Under the pieces are notes generated by a model that saw only the letters and a list, made by a program, of their open reading frames with translations, was not told the DNA's origin and searched no databases. 10,808 nt of DNA from Oxalobacteraceae bacterium. Its GTDB lineage: Bacteria > Pseudomonadota > Gammaproteobacteria > Burkholderiales > Burkholderiaceae_D. Positions 1 through 6,480 of this stretch are shown here, piece by piece. The position numbers were made by a program, and so were the translations under genes. The stretch spans positions 21,356-32,163 of the forward strand of contig DPRS01000043.1 of assembly GCA_003537575.1 (NCBI GenBank), given 5' to 3'. Each line of letters starts with the position of its first letter. Position 1 is the first letter of the stretch.

Positions 1-1085
1 CAGCGCTTCCCTTTCAGTACAAAAATCGCATCCGGCGATAATTCCACCAGGCGCCGATAGCGATCTTCGGCTTCCAGCAGCGATTGCTCGAACAGCTTGC
101 GCTGGACGATATCGAGGCCCATGCCGGACAGGCAGGTGCGACCGTTCATTTGTAGGCGCACCGCGTTGAACAGGTAGGGAATCTGCTTGCCGCTCCTGGT
201 TCGCAGCGGCGCTTCCACCTCGATCTGGCCGCTGACAAACGCTTCCTTGACCTTGCACGTGATTAATTGTTTGTCTGTTTCGCTCTCGAAAAAGTCCAGC
301 GGATGCAGGCTTGCCATTTCTTCGTCGTTATAGCCGGTTATATGCAGAAAATTAGCGTTCCAGCGCAAAAAGCGGCCGGCCTCATCGAAGACGTAAAAAA
401 TACCAGGTAGAGTGTTGATCAGCGCATCTGAAACGTTCCGTTCCTCGATCCGCTGGGCAATTTCGCTGCGCAACGCCGCATTCGTGTTTTCCAGGGCCGC
501 ATTGCGCTCTTCCACGCGAATTTCGAGATTGGCCTTGATGGCCCTGAGCTCTTTTTCCGCCTGGTTGCGCTCACTGATGGCATGCTTGAGCGCGGTGACG
601 TTTTTACGCAATTCCAGCAGGATCACGACATGGCGGCTCAAGATGCGCAGAGATTGCTCCTGCTGGTCGCTCAATTGTCGTGGCCTGGAATCGATGACGG
701 AGAGCGTGCCGATGACATGCCCTTGTGGGGTCAGCAGCGGCGCGCCGGCATAGAAACGGATGTGAGGCTTTTTCTGCACCAGGGGGTTGCTGGAAAAACG
801 CGGATCTTCCAGCGTATCGTGCACAGTAAAGAAATCGCGGCTGGCAACGGTATGATGGCAAAAGGCAATATCGCGCGACGTTTCCGCGACTTCCAACCCG
901 ATACGGGACTTAAACCATTGTCGTTTTTCATCTAACAGCGTGATGATGGCGATGGGGGTATCGCAAATGGTGCTGGCAAGCGTCGTGAAGTCATCGAATT
1001 CCGCTTCAGGCGGGGTATCGAGGATATGATATTCCAGTAAGTCAGCGAGTCGAAGTTTCTCTTCGGCAGATAGAAAGTCAGCCAT
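1..1085 (-). CDS. GAF-PAS sensory protein, N-terminal part (runs off the left edge)
   Basis: The reverse strand is open from an ATG at 1085 to the window edge, giving 361 codons of a protein whose C-terminus lies outside. Residues about 20-160 form a GAF domain of the type that opens many bacterial sensor kinases and diguanylate cyclases: ILDTPPE near residue 21, then a DEKRQWFKS segment, an FCHH segment around 75-78, and FYAGAPL around 111-117. Residues about 165-220 are charged and heptad-like (a coiled-coil linker), followed by a PAS domain at about 220-330 (FDEAGRFLRWN, ITGYNDEEM) and the start of a second PAS at about 340 (DRYRRLVELSPDAIFVL). The output domain (histidine kinase, GGDEF or EAL) is not visible. 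There is no N-terminal signal peptide or membrane helix, so this part is cytoplasmic. The Shine-Dalgarno is weak, but the start fits the usual beginning of GAF sensors of this kind. It is transcribed in the same direction as the MOSC gene, 139 nt downstream of it. Confidence 0.85.
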   Translation of the reverse strand, partial: MADFLSAEEKLRLADLLEYHILDTPPEAEFDDFTTLASTICDTPIAIITLLDEKRQWFKSRIGLEVAETSRDIAFCHHTVASRDFFTVHDTLEDPRFSSNPLVQKKPHIRFYAGAPLLTPQGHVIGTLSVIDSRPRQLSDQQEQSLRILSRHVVILLELRKNVTALKHAISERNQAEKELRAIKANLEIRVEERNAALENTNAALRSEIAQRIEERNVSDALINTLPGIFYVFDEAGRFLRWNANFLHITGYNDEEMASLHPLDFFESETDKQLITCKVKEAFVSGQIEVEAPLRTRSGKQIPYLFNAVRLQMNGRTCLSGMGLDIVQRKLFEQSLLEAEDRYRRLVELSPDAIFVLKGKR

Positions 1086-1162
1086 GTAAGAAGCAATTCG
1101 CCTGATGTAAGAAGGCCGGCAGGTGGCTTTTCGACTGCCTGTTACAGCGAAGTGTTCCCGAT

Positions 1163-1199
1163 CATTGCCGAAGGAGACAGCGCCGCTGTCGCAGCAATG
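1163..1199. other. Imperfect hairpin between the MOSC and sensor genes
   Basis: Outer arms CATTGC (1163-1168) and GCAATG (1194-1199) enclose the near-perfect dyad GACAGCG-c-CGCTGTC (1176-1190), with an internal loop between them. A second perfect palindrome, CTGGCGCGCCAG, lies at 1212-1223, one base beyond the MOSC stop codon. Neither is followed by a T-run on the minus strand, so they are not classical intrinsic terminators. They may be RNA 3'-end structures or a processing site in a shared transcript. Confidence 0.4.
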
Positions 1200-1224
1200 T
1201 CGATTCGCGGACTGGCGCGCCAGG

Positions 1225-1815
1225 CTAGAACAAGTCCCTTTGCCGGCCCCGGTAGCGTTGCTGGTTGATCTGCGCCAGCGCCACGGCGCGTGGCCCGGGC
1301 GTCAGACTGATCGCATCACCGCTTTGCAGCGTGCCAGTCTGCAGCACGCGCAGATAGAAACCGGTGAAGCCGCTTTGCACCATCATTTTTACCGCGTGAG
1401 AAAACCCCATCCTGGCGGCGAACTTGAAGCAGGGGCGTCGTGGTTCCGTTACCGCCAGCACGACCGTGCCAATGGCCAGCCGGTCGCCGATCCACAGATC
1501 CTGCTCCAGCAAGCCTTCCAGCGTCAGGTTTTCCCCCATCGCGCCGAACGGCAGGGCTTCTTCGCGCTTGAGCGCGGCGGCGCGCTGCTCCTCCCAGAAG
1601 GCATAGTGCTCCACCGGATAGGCATACACCGCCTTGTCCAGTCCGCCATGTACCGTCAGGTCAGCCTGTTCGTCGCCTTCCAGGCCAAGCTTGCGGATTT
1701 CCACGTTGCCGGCGACCGGCTGCTTGTGGATGGCGCTGGCGATCCGGTGCAAGGTGCCGGATTGTTCAACTTGCAAGCGCGTGACGCTGCCCCGGTTAAC
1801 ACTAATGACTCTCAT
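1225..1815 (-). CDS. MOSC-domain protein (YiiM-like)
   Basis: This is a 196-residue MOSC (molybdenum cofactor sulfurase C-terminal) domain protein. Visible hallmarks are GLEGDEQADLTVHGG (44-58), YPVEHYAFW (66-74), GENLT (94-98), WIGD (108-111) and the conserved cysteine in PRRPCFKF (Cys129), which in the family handles the Moco- or sulfur-linked chemistry. E. coli YiiM is tied to reduction of N-hydroxylated purines; the substrate here is unknown. The frame is open to an upstream ATG at 1911, but I chose the ATG at 1815: an AAGGA Shine-Dalgarno lies about 9 nt before it, MRVISV matches the usual family start, and the upstream 32 codons read through hairpin-rich DNA. It is slightly shorter than YiiM (224 aa), so the C-terminal helical extension is reduced. 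It is divergent from pckG. Confidence 0.85.
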   Translation of the reverse strand: MRVISVNRGSVTRLQVEQSGTLHRIASAIHKQPVAGNVEIRKLGLEGDEQADLTVHGGLDKAVYAYPVEHYAFWEEQRAAALKREEALPFGAMGENLTLEGLLEQDLWIGDRLAIGTVVLAVTEPRRPCFKFAARMGFSHAVKMMVQSGFTGFYLRVLQTGTLQSGDAISLTPGPRAVALAQINQQRYRGRQRDLF

Positions 1816-1918
1816 GCCGCATTTTCCTTGCGCTGTCCGAAAAACGGGCTCCAGTGTATACAAATAAAGGCGCCTGGCCTGCATCCAGGCCGGAAAATGG
1901 CATAAAGCCATTTATTGC

Positions 1919-1938
1919 AATAGTTGTGAATAGTTGTG
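1919..1938. repeat. Tandem 10-bp repeat AATAGTTGTG, candidate operator half-sites
   Basis: Two perfect head-to-tail copies of AATAGTTGTG occupy 1919-1928 and 1929-1938, one DNA helical turn apart. The core AATAGTTG recurs at 2017-2024 and, inverted as CAACTATT, at 2036-2043. Same-face spacing and one inverted pair suggest binding of a dimeric regulator. No regulator is identified. Confidence 0.5.
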
Positions 1939-2015
1939 AGAAAAGGTAATTTTCTCGACAATTTAACAAAAGTTATCGTGTATTCGTAACAAAATAACGT
2001 CTACGGCAGAAATAT

Positions 2016-2044
2016 AAATAGTTGACTACAAAATTCAACTATTT
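2016..2044. promoter_or_regulatory. Perfect 10-bp inverted repeat upstream of pckG, candidate operator
   Basis: AAATAGTTGA (2016-2025) and TCAACTATTT (2035-2044) are exact reverse complements separated by 9 bp. The arms contain the AATAGTTG core of the tandem repeat about 90 bp upstream. It lies 36 bp before the proposed -35 box of pckG. The AT-rich stem and lack of a following T-run argue for a protein-binding site rather than a terminator. Confidence 0.5.
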
Positions 2045-2079
2045 TTCTCACTAATTACTACAATTTTTGGCCCAAAGCA

Positions 2080-2109
2080 TTGAGGCCGGCTATCCGAGAG
2101 GTGTACAAT
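2080..2109 (+). promoter_or_regulatory. Candidate sigma70 promoter of pckG
   Basis: TTGAGG (2080-2085) and TACAAT (2104-2109) are separated by 18 bp and match the -35 (4/6) and -10 (5/6) consensus. A start near 2116 would give a leader of about 255 nt. This is assigned by eye from consensus only. Confidence 0.4.
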
Positions 2110-2370
2110 CCCCAACCTATTTTCCGCAGCCATCCAGCTTGCGGAATGCAAGTCCACCACGCCCGACCAGGGCACATGGAACCGGATGATTTGCCAGCGG
2201 CGCAGACTTCCCCCGCTCCAGTGTGCATGTGATTGAAGGGCAGCGCGGCCGCAACATGGCCGCCATTCGACAAGACCGCCGTTCCGCCAGCTTACCCCGC
2301 TGGCCTTATCTCAACGACGATCCTGCCGTGCCGGGACAAGACCGAATTCTTTATTGGCATTGGAGGTAGT

Positions 2371-4227
2371 ATGAATCAACCCCTCATGGGCGGCGTTACC
2401 GCAGTCAACGCACCGGCATTCGTAAAGCAGCAGAAGCTGATCAACTGGGTGGCCGAAGTCGCGGCGCTCACCAAACCCGACCGCATCTACTGGTGCGACG
2501 GCTCGCAGGAAGAATATGACCGCCTGTGCGCCGAGATGGTTGCTGCCGGCACCATGAAAAAGCTGAACCAGGAAAAGCGCCCCAACAGCTACCTGGCCTG
2601 CTCCGACCCGTCGGACGTCGCCCGCGTGGAAGATCGCACCTTCATCTGCTCGGAAAAGAAGGAAGACGCCGGCCCCACCAACAACTGGGTCGCCCCGGCC
2701 GAAATGCGCACCACCCTGAACGGCCTGTTCGACGGCTGCATGAAGGGCCGTACCATGTACGTGGTGCCGTTCTCGATGGGGCCGCTGGGCTCGCACATCG
2801 CCCACATCGGCGTCGAACTGTCCGACTCGCCCTACGTAGTCGTCAACATGCGCATCATGACCCGCATGGGCAAGGCCGTCTATGACGTGCTGGGAACCGA
2901 CGGCAATTTCGTGCCGGCCATTCACACCGTCGGCAAGCCGCTGCAAGCGGGCGAAAAAGACGTGGCCTGGCCGTGCAACGCCACCAAGTACATTGTGCAT
3001 TTCCCGGAAACCCGCGAAATCTGGTCCTACGGCTCCGGCTACGGCGGCAACGCCCTGCTGGGCAAGAAGTGCTTCGCGCTGCGCATCGCCTCCACCATGG
3101 GCCGCGACCAGGGCTGGCTGGCCGAGCACATGCTGATCCTCGGCGTCGAATCCCCGGAAGGCGAGAAACATTACGTGGCAGCCGCGTTCCCGTCGGCCTG
3201 CGGCAAGACCAACTTCGCCATGCTGATCCCGCCGAAGGCTTTCAACGGCTGGAAAGTCACCACCATCGGCGACGATATCGCCTGGATCAAGCCGCATGCC
3301 GATGGCCGCCTGTACGCGATCAACCCGGAAGCCGGCTATTTCGGCGTGGCTCCCGGCACCAACACCGCGACCAATTCCAACTGCATGGCGTCGCTGACCG
3401 CCAACACCATCTTCACCAACGTCGCGCTGACCGATGACGGCGATGTCTGGTGGGAAGGCATGACCAAGGAAGCCCCGGCCCATGTGATCGACTGGCAGGG
3501 CAAGGACTGGACTCCGGAAATCGGCAAGGAAACCGGCCGCAAGGCGGCGCATCCGAATGCACGCTTCACCGTGGCCGCCACCCAGAACCCGGTGATCGAC
3601 CCGGCCTGGGACGATGCGAACGGCGTGCCGATCTCGGCCTTCATCTTCGGCGGCCGCCGCTCCACCACCGTGCCGCTGGTGACTGAAGCGCGCAACTGGA
3701 TCGAAGGCGTCTACATGGCTGCCACTATGGGCTCGGAAACCACCGCTGCGGCCGCCGGCCAGCAGGGCGTGGTGCGCCGCGACCCATTCGCCATGCTGCC
3801 GTTCATGGGCTACAACATGAGCGACTACTTCCAGCACTGGCTCGATATGGGCAAGAAGATCGAAGCTTCGGGCTCCGCCCTGCCGAAGATCTACTGCGTC
3901 AACTGGTTCCGCACCGATGAAAACGGCAAGTTCGTCTGGCCGGGCTTCGGAGACAACATGCGCGTGCTGAAGTGGATGCTCGACCGCATCGCCGGCACGG
4001 CCGGCGGCGTCGAAAACATCTTCGGCGTCACCCCGCAGTACGGCGACCTGAAGTGGGACGGCATCGACTTCACGCAAGCCCAGTTCGACAGGATCACCTC
4101 GATCGACAAGGCTGCATGGGAAGCCGAGCTGAAGCTGCATGCCGAACTGTTCGACAAGCTGAAGTACCATCTGCCGGCCGAGCTGGAAGCGGCCAAGGCA
4201 GCGCTGGAGAAGCGTCTGGCTGCCTGA
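2371..4227 (+). CDS. pckG: Phosphoenolpyruvate carboxykinase (GTP)
   Basis: This cytosolic enzyme converts oxaloacetate plus GTP to phosphoenolpyruvate, CO2 and GDP (EC 4.1.1.32), the entry step of gluconeogenesis. The 618 residues match the usual GTP-type length of about 600-620. Seen in sequence: YGGNALLGKKC (224-234, with the metal-ligand lysine), the metal-ligand histidine region AEH (251-253), the P-loop FPSACGKTN (273-281) carrying the hallmark reactive cysteine Cys277, and the metal-binding TIGDDIAW (298-305). FIFGGRRS lies further on. The frame is open upstream to a TTG at 2233, but the ATG at 2371 is preceded by GGAGGT four bases away, and MNQPLMGGV is the normal family N-terminus. 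It appears monocistronic, ending in a strong terminator, and is preceded by a repeat-rich control region suggesting specific regulation. A 619-codon antisense ORF across it is a codon-bias shadow. Confidence 0.97.
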   Translation: MNQPLMGGVTAVNAPAFVKQQKLINWVAEVAALTKPDRIYWCDGSQEEYDRLCAEMVAAGTMKKLNQEKRPNSYLACSDPSDVARVEDRTFICSEKKEDAGPTNNWVAPAEMRTTLNGLFDGCMKGRTMYVVPFSMGPLGSHIAHIGVELSDSPYVVVNMRIMTRMGKAVYDVLGTDGNFVPAIHTVGKPLQAGEKDVAWPCNATKYIVHFPETREIWSYGSGYGGNALLGKKCFALRIASTMGRDQGWLAEHMLILGVESPEGEKHYVAAAFPSACGKTNFAMLIPPKAFNGWKVTTIGDDIAWIKPHADGRLYAINPEAGYFGVAPGTNTATNSNCMASLTANTIFTNVALTDDGDVWWEGMTKEAPAHVIDWQGKDWTPEIGKETGRKAAHPNARFTVAATQNPVIDPAWDDANGVPISAFIFGGRRSTTVPLVTEARNWIEGVYMAATMGSETTAAAAGQQGVVRRDPFAMLPFMGYNMSDYFQHWLDMGKKIEASGSALPKIYCVNWFRTDENGKFVWPGFGDNMRVLKWMLDRIAGTAGGVENIFGVTPQYGDLKWDGIDFTQAQFDRITSIDKAAWEAELKLHAELFDKLKYHLPAELEAAKAALEKRLAA

Positions 4228-4250
4228 TCGCTGCGCGATAGATAGCCGTT

Positions 4251-4289
4251 AAAAAAGCGCGGACCGGTTTGCCCGGTTCGCGCTTTTTT
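4251..4289 (+). terminator. Bidirectional intrinsic terminator between pckG and the diguanylate cyclase gene
   Basis: GCGCGGACCGG (4257-4267) pairs with CCGGTTCGCGC (4273-4283), an 11-bp stem with one G-U pair and a 5-nt loop. Six A's precede the stem and six T's follow it, so it has a U-tract on both strands. It serves pckG on the plus strand and the convergent cyclase gene (stop at 4326) on the minus strand. Confidence 0.9.
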
Positions 4290-4325
4290 CTTTGCATTCC
4301 CGCATTGCCTGGCCGGCGCAGCTAC

Positions 4326-5462
4326 TCAAGCGGCTGCCTGCGCAACCCGATTGCGCCCGCTTGCCTTTGCCGCATACAGGGCCCGGTCAGCGTGGCCGAT
4401 CAAGTCGTTCACCGATTCGCCTGCGCGGTACTGTGCAACGCCAATGGAAACGGTGACCTGCCTGTCCACGTGGGGAAAGGCATGTTGCTCGACGCGCGCC
4501 CGGATGCGTTCGACGATGTCGCCGGCCAAGGCCAGGTCGGCGTCAGCAATCAGGAGCGCGAATTCCTCCCCGCCGTAGCGGCCGAAATAATCGATTTGCC
4601 GCACATCCAGCTGCACGCATTCCGCAAAGCTGCGCAGCACGTCGTCGCCCGCCAGATGACCATGGCAGTCATTGATGGACTTGAACAAGTCCAGGTCGAA
4701 CAACGCCAGGCAGAACTGCCGGGATTCCCGCTCGGCACGGGCCTGCTCGCGCCGCAGGGCGTCCAGGATGCAGCGCCGGCTGTAGACGCCCGTCAGTTCG
4801 TCGTGCGACACCAGGCGCTCGATGATCTCCAGCGCGTTTTCCAGTTCCTTGTTCTTTTGCCGCAGGGCGGAGCGGATATTGCTGATATAAGCGCCGATAA
4901 GGGCAAACCAGGGCAAGACCATCGCCAGCAGGACCCATTGCAGCACTTCGATGCGCACGTCGATCGATTGCGGCCGCAGATATGCCAGCAAGGCAATCAC
5001 GAATGCATAGCCGGCCAGCGCAAAGATGGCGGCGCCGATGAACTGCGCAATGCGCAGACGGAAAATGCCGAACACGAAAATGACCATGTACAGCACCAGC
5101 ACTGCTCCGCGCACCTGGTCGATGAAATACAGCACGAACATCATCCACAGGATGCTGGCGACAATCTGCGCCATGGTCATGCTGGGATCGGCAAAGCGCC
5201 GGTTCAAGCCCGTGCAGATCAGGGCATAGAACAATGCATGGATAGCGATGGCCAGCGCGACAAACCATAACAGGGTATCTGGCGCAAGGCGGAACAGGCC
5301 GATATGGCTGCAATACAGGGTGAAGCTGATGATGGTCAGCGACGACACTAGCGACATCAAGGTATGGCGCGCCCGTGTTGCCTGGGCCGGATCGTCCTTG
5401 GGGAAGCGGAATAAAGCAGACAGGTATTGCATGAACCAGTTTAGCCGTCGCAAGTAATTCAT
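4326..5462 (-). CDS. Membrane diguanylate cyclase (six-helix N-terminal domain, GGDEF)
   Basis: The 378-residue protein makes the second messenger cyclic di-GMP from two GTP. The N-terminal half has about six hydrophobic segments (near 37-57, 62-84, 97-114, 119-136, 139-162 and 173-193), a MASE-like integral membrane sensor region I cannot assign to a named family. A short coiled coil (about 195-215) leads to the GGDEF domain. Seen there: DELTGVYSRR (from Asp221), DLDLFKSIND, the active-site signature GGEEF at 297-301, and an RxxD inhibitory site, RQID at 288-291, exactly five residues before it. Catalytic activity with product feedback is therefore expected. The start is uncertain. ATG at 5462 has no clear Shine-Dalgarno; an in-frame ATG at 5432 is possible; a better Shine-Dalgarno (GAGG) precedes an out-of-frame ATG at 5478. 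It is divergent from the diiron-type metallohydrolase and convergent with pckG. Confidence 0.93.
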   Translation of the reverse strand: MNYLRRLNWFMQYLSALFRFPKDDPAQATRARHTLMSLVSSLTIISFTLYCSHIGLFRLAPDTLLWFVALAIAIHALFYALICTGLNRRFADPSMTMAQIVASILWMMFVLYFIDQVRGAVLVLYMVIFVFGIFRLRIAQFIGAAIFALAGYAFVIALLAYLRPQSIDVRIEVLQWVLLAMVLPWFALIGAYISNIRSALRQKNKELENALEIIERLVSHDELTGVYSRRCILDALRREQARAERESRQFCLALFDLDLFKSINDCHGHLAGDDVLRSFAECVQLDVRQIDYFGRYGGEEFALLIADADLALAGDIVERIRARVEQHAFPHVDRQVTVSIGVAQYRAGESVNDLIGHADRALYAAKASGRNRVAQAAA

Positions 5463-5495
5463 TGCAATAGCGTAACATGAGTCCTCATTGCAATA
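5459..5495. repeat. Spaced 11-bp direct repeat TCATTGCAATA
   Basis: TCATTGCAATA occurs at 5459-5469 and 5485-5495, a period of 26 bp. The core ATTGCAAT is itself a palindrome. The first copy overlaps the diguanylate cyclase start codon (5460-5462), so a protein bound there would sit on the cyclase translation start and close to its promoter. Another ATTGCAATA copy lies at 1914-1922 in the MOSC/pckG control region. Confidence 0.45.
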
Positions 5496-5637
5496 AATTA
5501 TTGGTTAAAGAATAAAAGTGCGGTCTTGTATTAAAAAGCAACGATGTTGCCTTGCACTATTTTTTGTTAAATCGATTTTGCTCTGCATACATAATTGCCA
5601 TTAGTTAAAATATCCTGTTTTGATAGTAGGGTTAAGC
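5463..5637. promoter_or_regulatory. AT-rich divergent promoter region, diguanylate cyclase / ODP-type protein
   Basis: This 175-bp gap must contain the promoters of two divergent genes and is much richer in A+T than either. On the plus strand TTGCCA (5595-5600) and TAAAAT (5606-5611) resemble -35 and -10 hexamers but are not correctly spaced with each other, so no promoter is called. AGGG at 5628-5631, six bases before the ATG at 5638, is the probable ribosome binding site of the downstream gene. Confidence 0.5.
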
Positions 5638-6429
5638 ATGGCAATCGAGCTTTTCAATGACGGCAAGCATGTTTGCCTGATGTTTACCGATCTGGTGGAC
5701 GACAACGAAGGCCAAACGGTCCAGTCCAACCAGTTTTTGGTTGTCAATGACGGTAATGGTATTCTGCTCGATCCGGGCGGTGTGATGACCTACAACGAGT
5801 TGTTCGTTGCCATGGGGCGTTTTTTTCCGCCCAAGAAGCTTGAATATGTGTTTGCCTCGCATGCCGATCCTGACATCATCGCCTCGCTGCCGCGCTGGCT
5901 GACCGGCTCGGAAACCAGACTGCTGATTTCCCGCATCTGGTCGCGTTTCGTGCCGCACTTCTGCCCGCAAGGAAAAACCGAGGGACGCATCATTCCGGTG
6001 CCCGACGAGGGCACGCTGCTGCCGCTGGGTGACACCATGTTCCAGGTCCTGCCCGCTCATTTCCTGCATTCGGAAGGTAACCTGCAGTTTTACGATCCGG
6101 TCAGCCGCATGCTGTTTTCCGGCGATATGGGCGCATCCATCATGGCCGCCAGCGAAGCCGGCAAGCCGGTCACCGATTTCGACGCGCATCTGGCCCACAT
6201 GAAGGGCTTCCACATGCGTTACATGGTTTCCAACAAGGTGTGCCGCTACTGGGCGGCGATGGTGCGTGAGCTCGATCCCGAGTGGATCATTCCGCAGCAT
6301 GGCGCGCCGTTCAAGGGGCGCGAAATGGTCCATCGCTTCCTTGACTGGATCGAGACGCTGCCGTGTGGCGTCGACCTGATGACGCAGGCGCAGTATGCCG
6401 CGCCCAAAATCGTCACGGTAAGCCTGTAG
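5638..6429 (+). CDS. Stand-alone MBL-fold protein of the flavodiiron / oxygen-binding diiron (ODP) type
   Basis: The 263-residue metallo-beta-lactamase-fold protein has a ligand set like the diiron domain of flavodiiron proteins rather than the zinc HxHxDH set. Seen: H75-A-D77-P-D79 (family pattern HxExD, with Asp for Glu), H144 in FLHSEGN, D163 in SGDMGAS, and H221 in PQHG. In flavodiiron proteins these positions bind an Fe-Fe centre that reduces O2 or NO. There is no flavodoxin or rubredoxin domain, so it lacks the built-in electron donor. Isolated domains of this type are known as ODP proteins that bind O2 and can act as sensors. It has no signal peptide, so it is cytoplasmic. The start is ATG 5638 with AGGG six bases upstream, not the in-frame TTG at 5620. 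It is divergent from the diguanylate cyclase and convergent with the Lrp gene. A hydrolase role cannot be excluded. Confidence 0.85.
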   Translation: MAIELFNDGKHVCLMFTDLVDDNEGQTVQSNQFLVVNDGNGILLDPGGVMTYNELFVAMGRFFPPKKLEYVFASHADPDIIASLPRWLTGSETRLLISRIWSRFVPHFCPQGKTEGRIIPVPDEGTLLPLGDTMFQVLPAHFLHSEGNLQFYDPVSRMLFSGDMGASIMAASEAGKPVTDFDAHLAHMKGFHMRYMVSNKVCRYWAAMVRELDPEWIIPQHGAPFKGREMVHRFLDWIETLPCGVDLMTQAQYAAPKIVTVSL

Positions 6430-6436
6430 TACCGAG

Positions 6437-6476
6437 CCTGCCGCGGCGATCATTTTTCATGATCGCCGGTTGCAGG
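6437..6476. terminator. Hairpin between convergent genes, possible weak terminator
   Basis: CGGCGATCAT (6444-6453) and ATGATCGCCG (6459-6468) form a perfect 10-bp stem with loop TTTTC. Outer arms CCTGC (6437-6441) and GCAGG (6472-6476) extend it across an internal loop. It lies between the stops of the MBL gene (6429) and the Lrp gene (6481). There is no U-tract on either strand, so it may stabilise 3' ends rather than terminate by itself. Confidence 0.45.
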
Positions 6477-6480
6477 TGCC

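Larger units (their letters stand above)
1816..2370. promoter_or_regulatory. AT-rich divergent control region between the MOSC gene and pckG
   Basis: This 555-bp stretch holds no convincing protein gene but much small-scale structure. Dyads: GGCCTG/CAGGCC (1876-1891), AAATGGC/GCCATTT (1895-1913), GAGAAAA/TTTTCTC (1938-1956) and AAATAGTTGA/TCAACTATTT (2016-2044). ATTGCAATA lies at 1914-1922. AATAGTTGTG is repeated in tandem at 1919-1938. The segment 1912-2070 is strikingly AT-rich against GC-rich surroundings, which fits a control region for both flanking genes. The 3' part (2110-2370) is GC-richer and would be the pckG leader if the promoter proposed at 2080-2109 is right. It contains short RNA hairpins GCGGCC/GGCCGC (2245-2263) and CCAGC/GCTGG (2287-2303). 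Confidence 0.6.

Noticed and set aside
1123..1905. 260-codon plus-strand frame over the MOSC gene
   Set aside because: Overlaps a clear MOSC-family gene on the other strand; arginine/glutamine-rich composition with no domain.
2311..4170. 619-codon open frame antisense to pckG
   Set aside because: It mirrors the third-position GC bias of pckG, has low-complexity His/Arg/Gly/Val-rich composition, no recognisable domain and no ribosome binding site; a codon-bias shadow.
4669..5478. 269-codon minus-strand frame starting at an ATG with a good Shine-Dalgarno, overlapping the diguanylate cyclase
   Set aside because: The translation is the cyclase in a shifted frame with no domain, whereas the 5462 frame gives intact membrane and GGDEF domains. 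The Shine-Dalgarno is noted under the cyclase.
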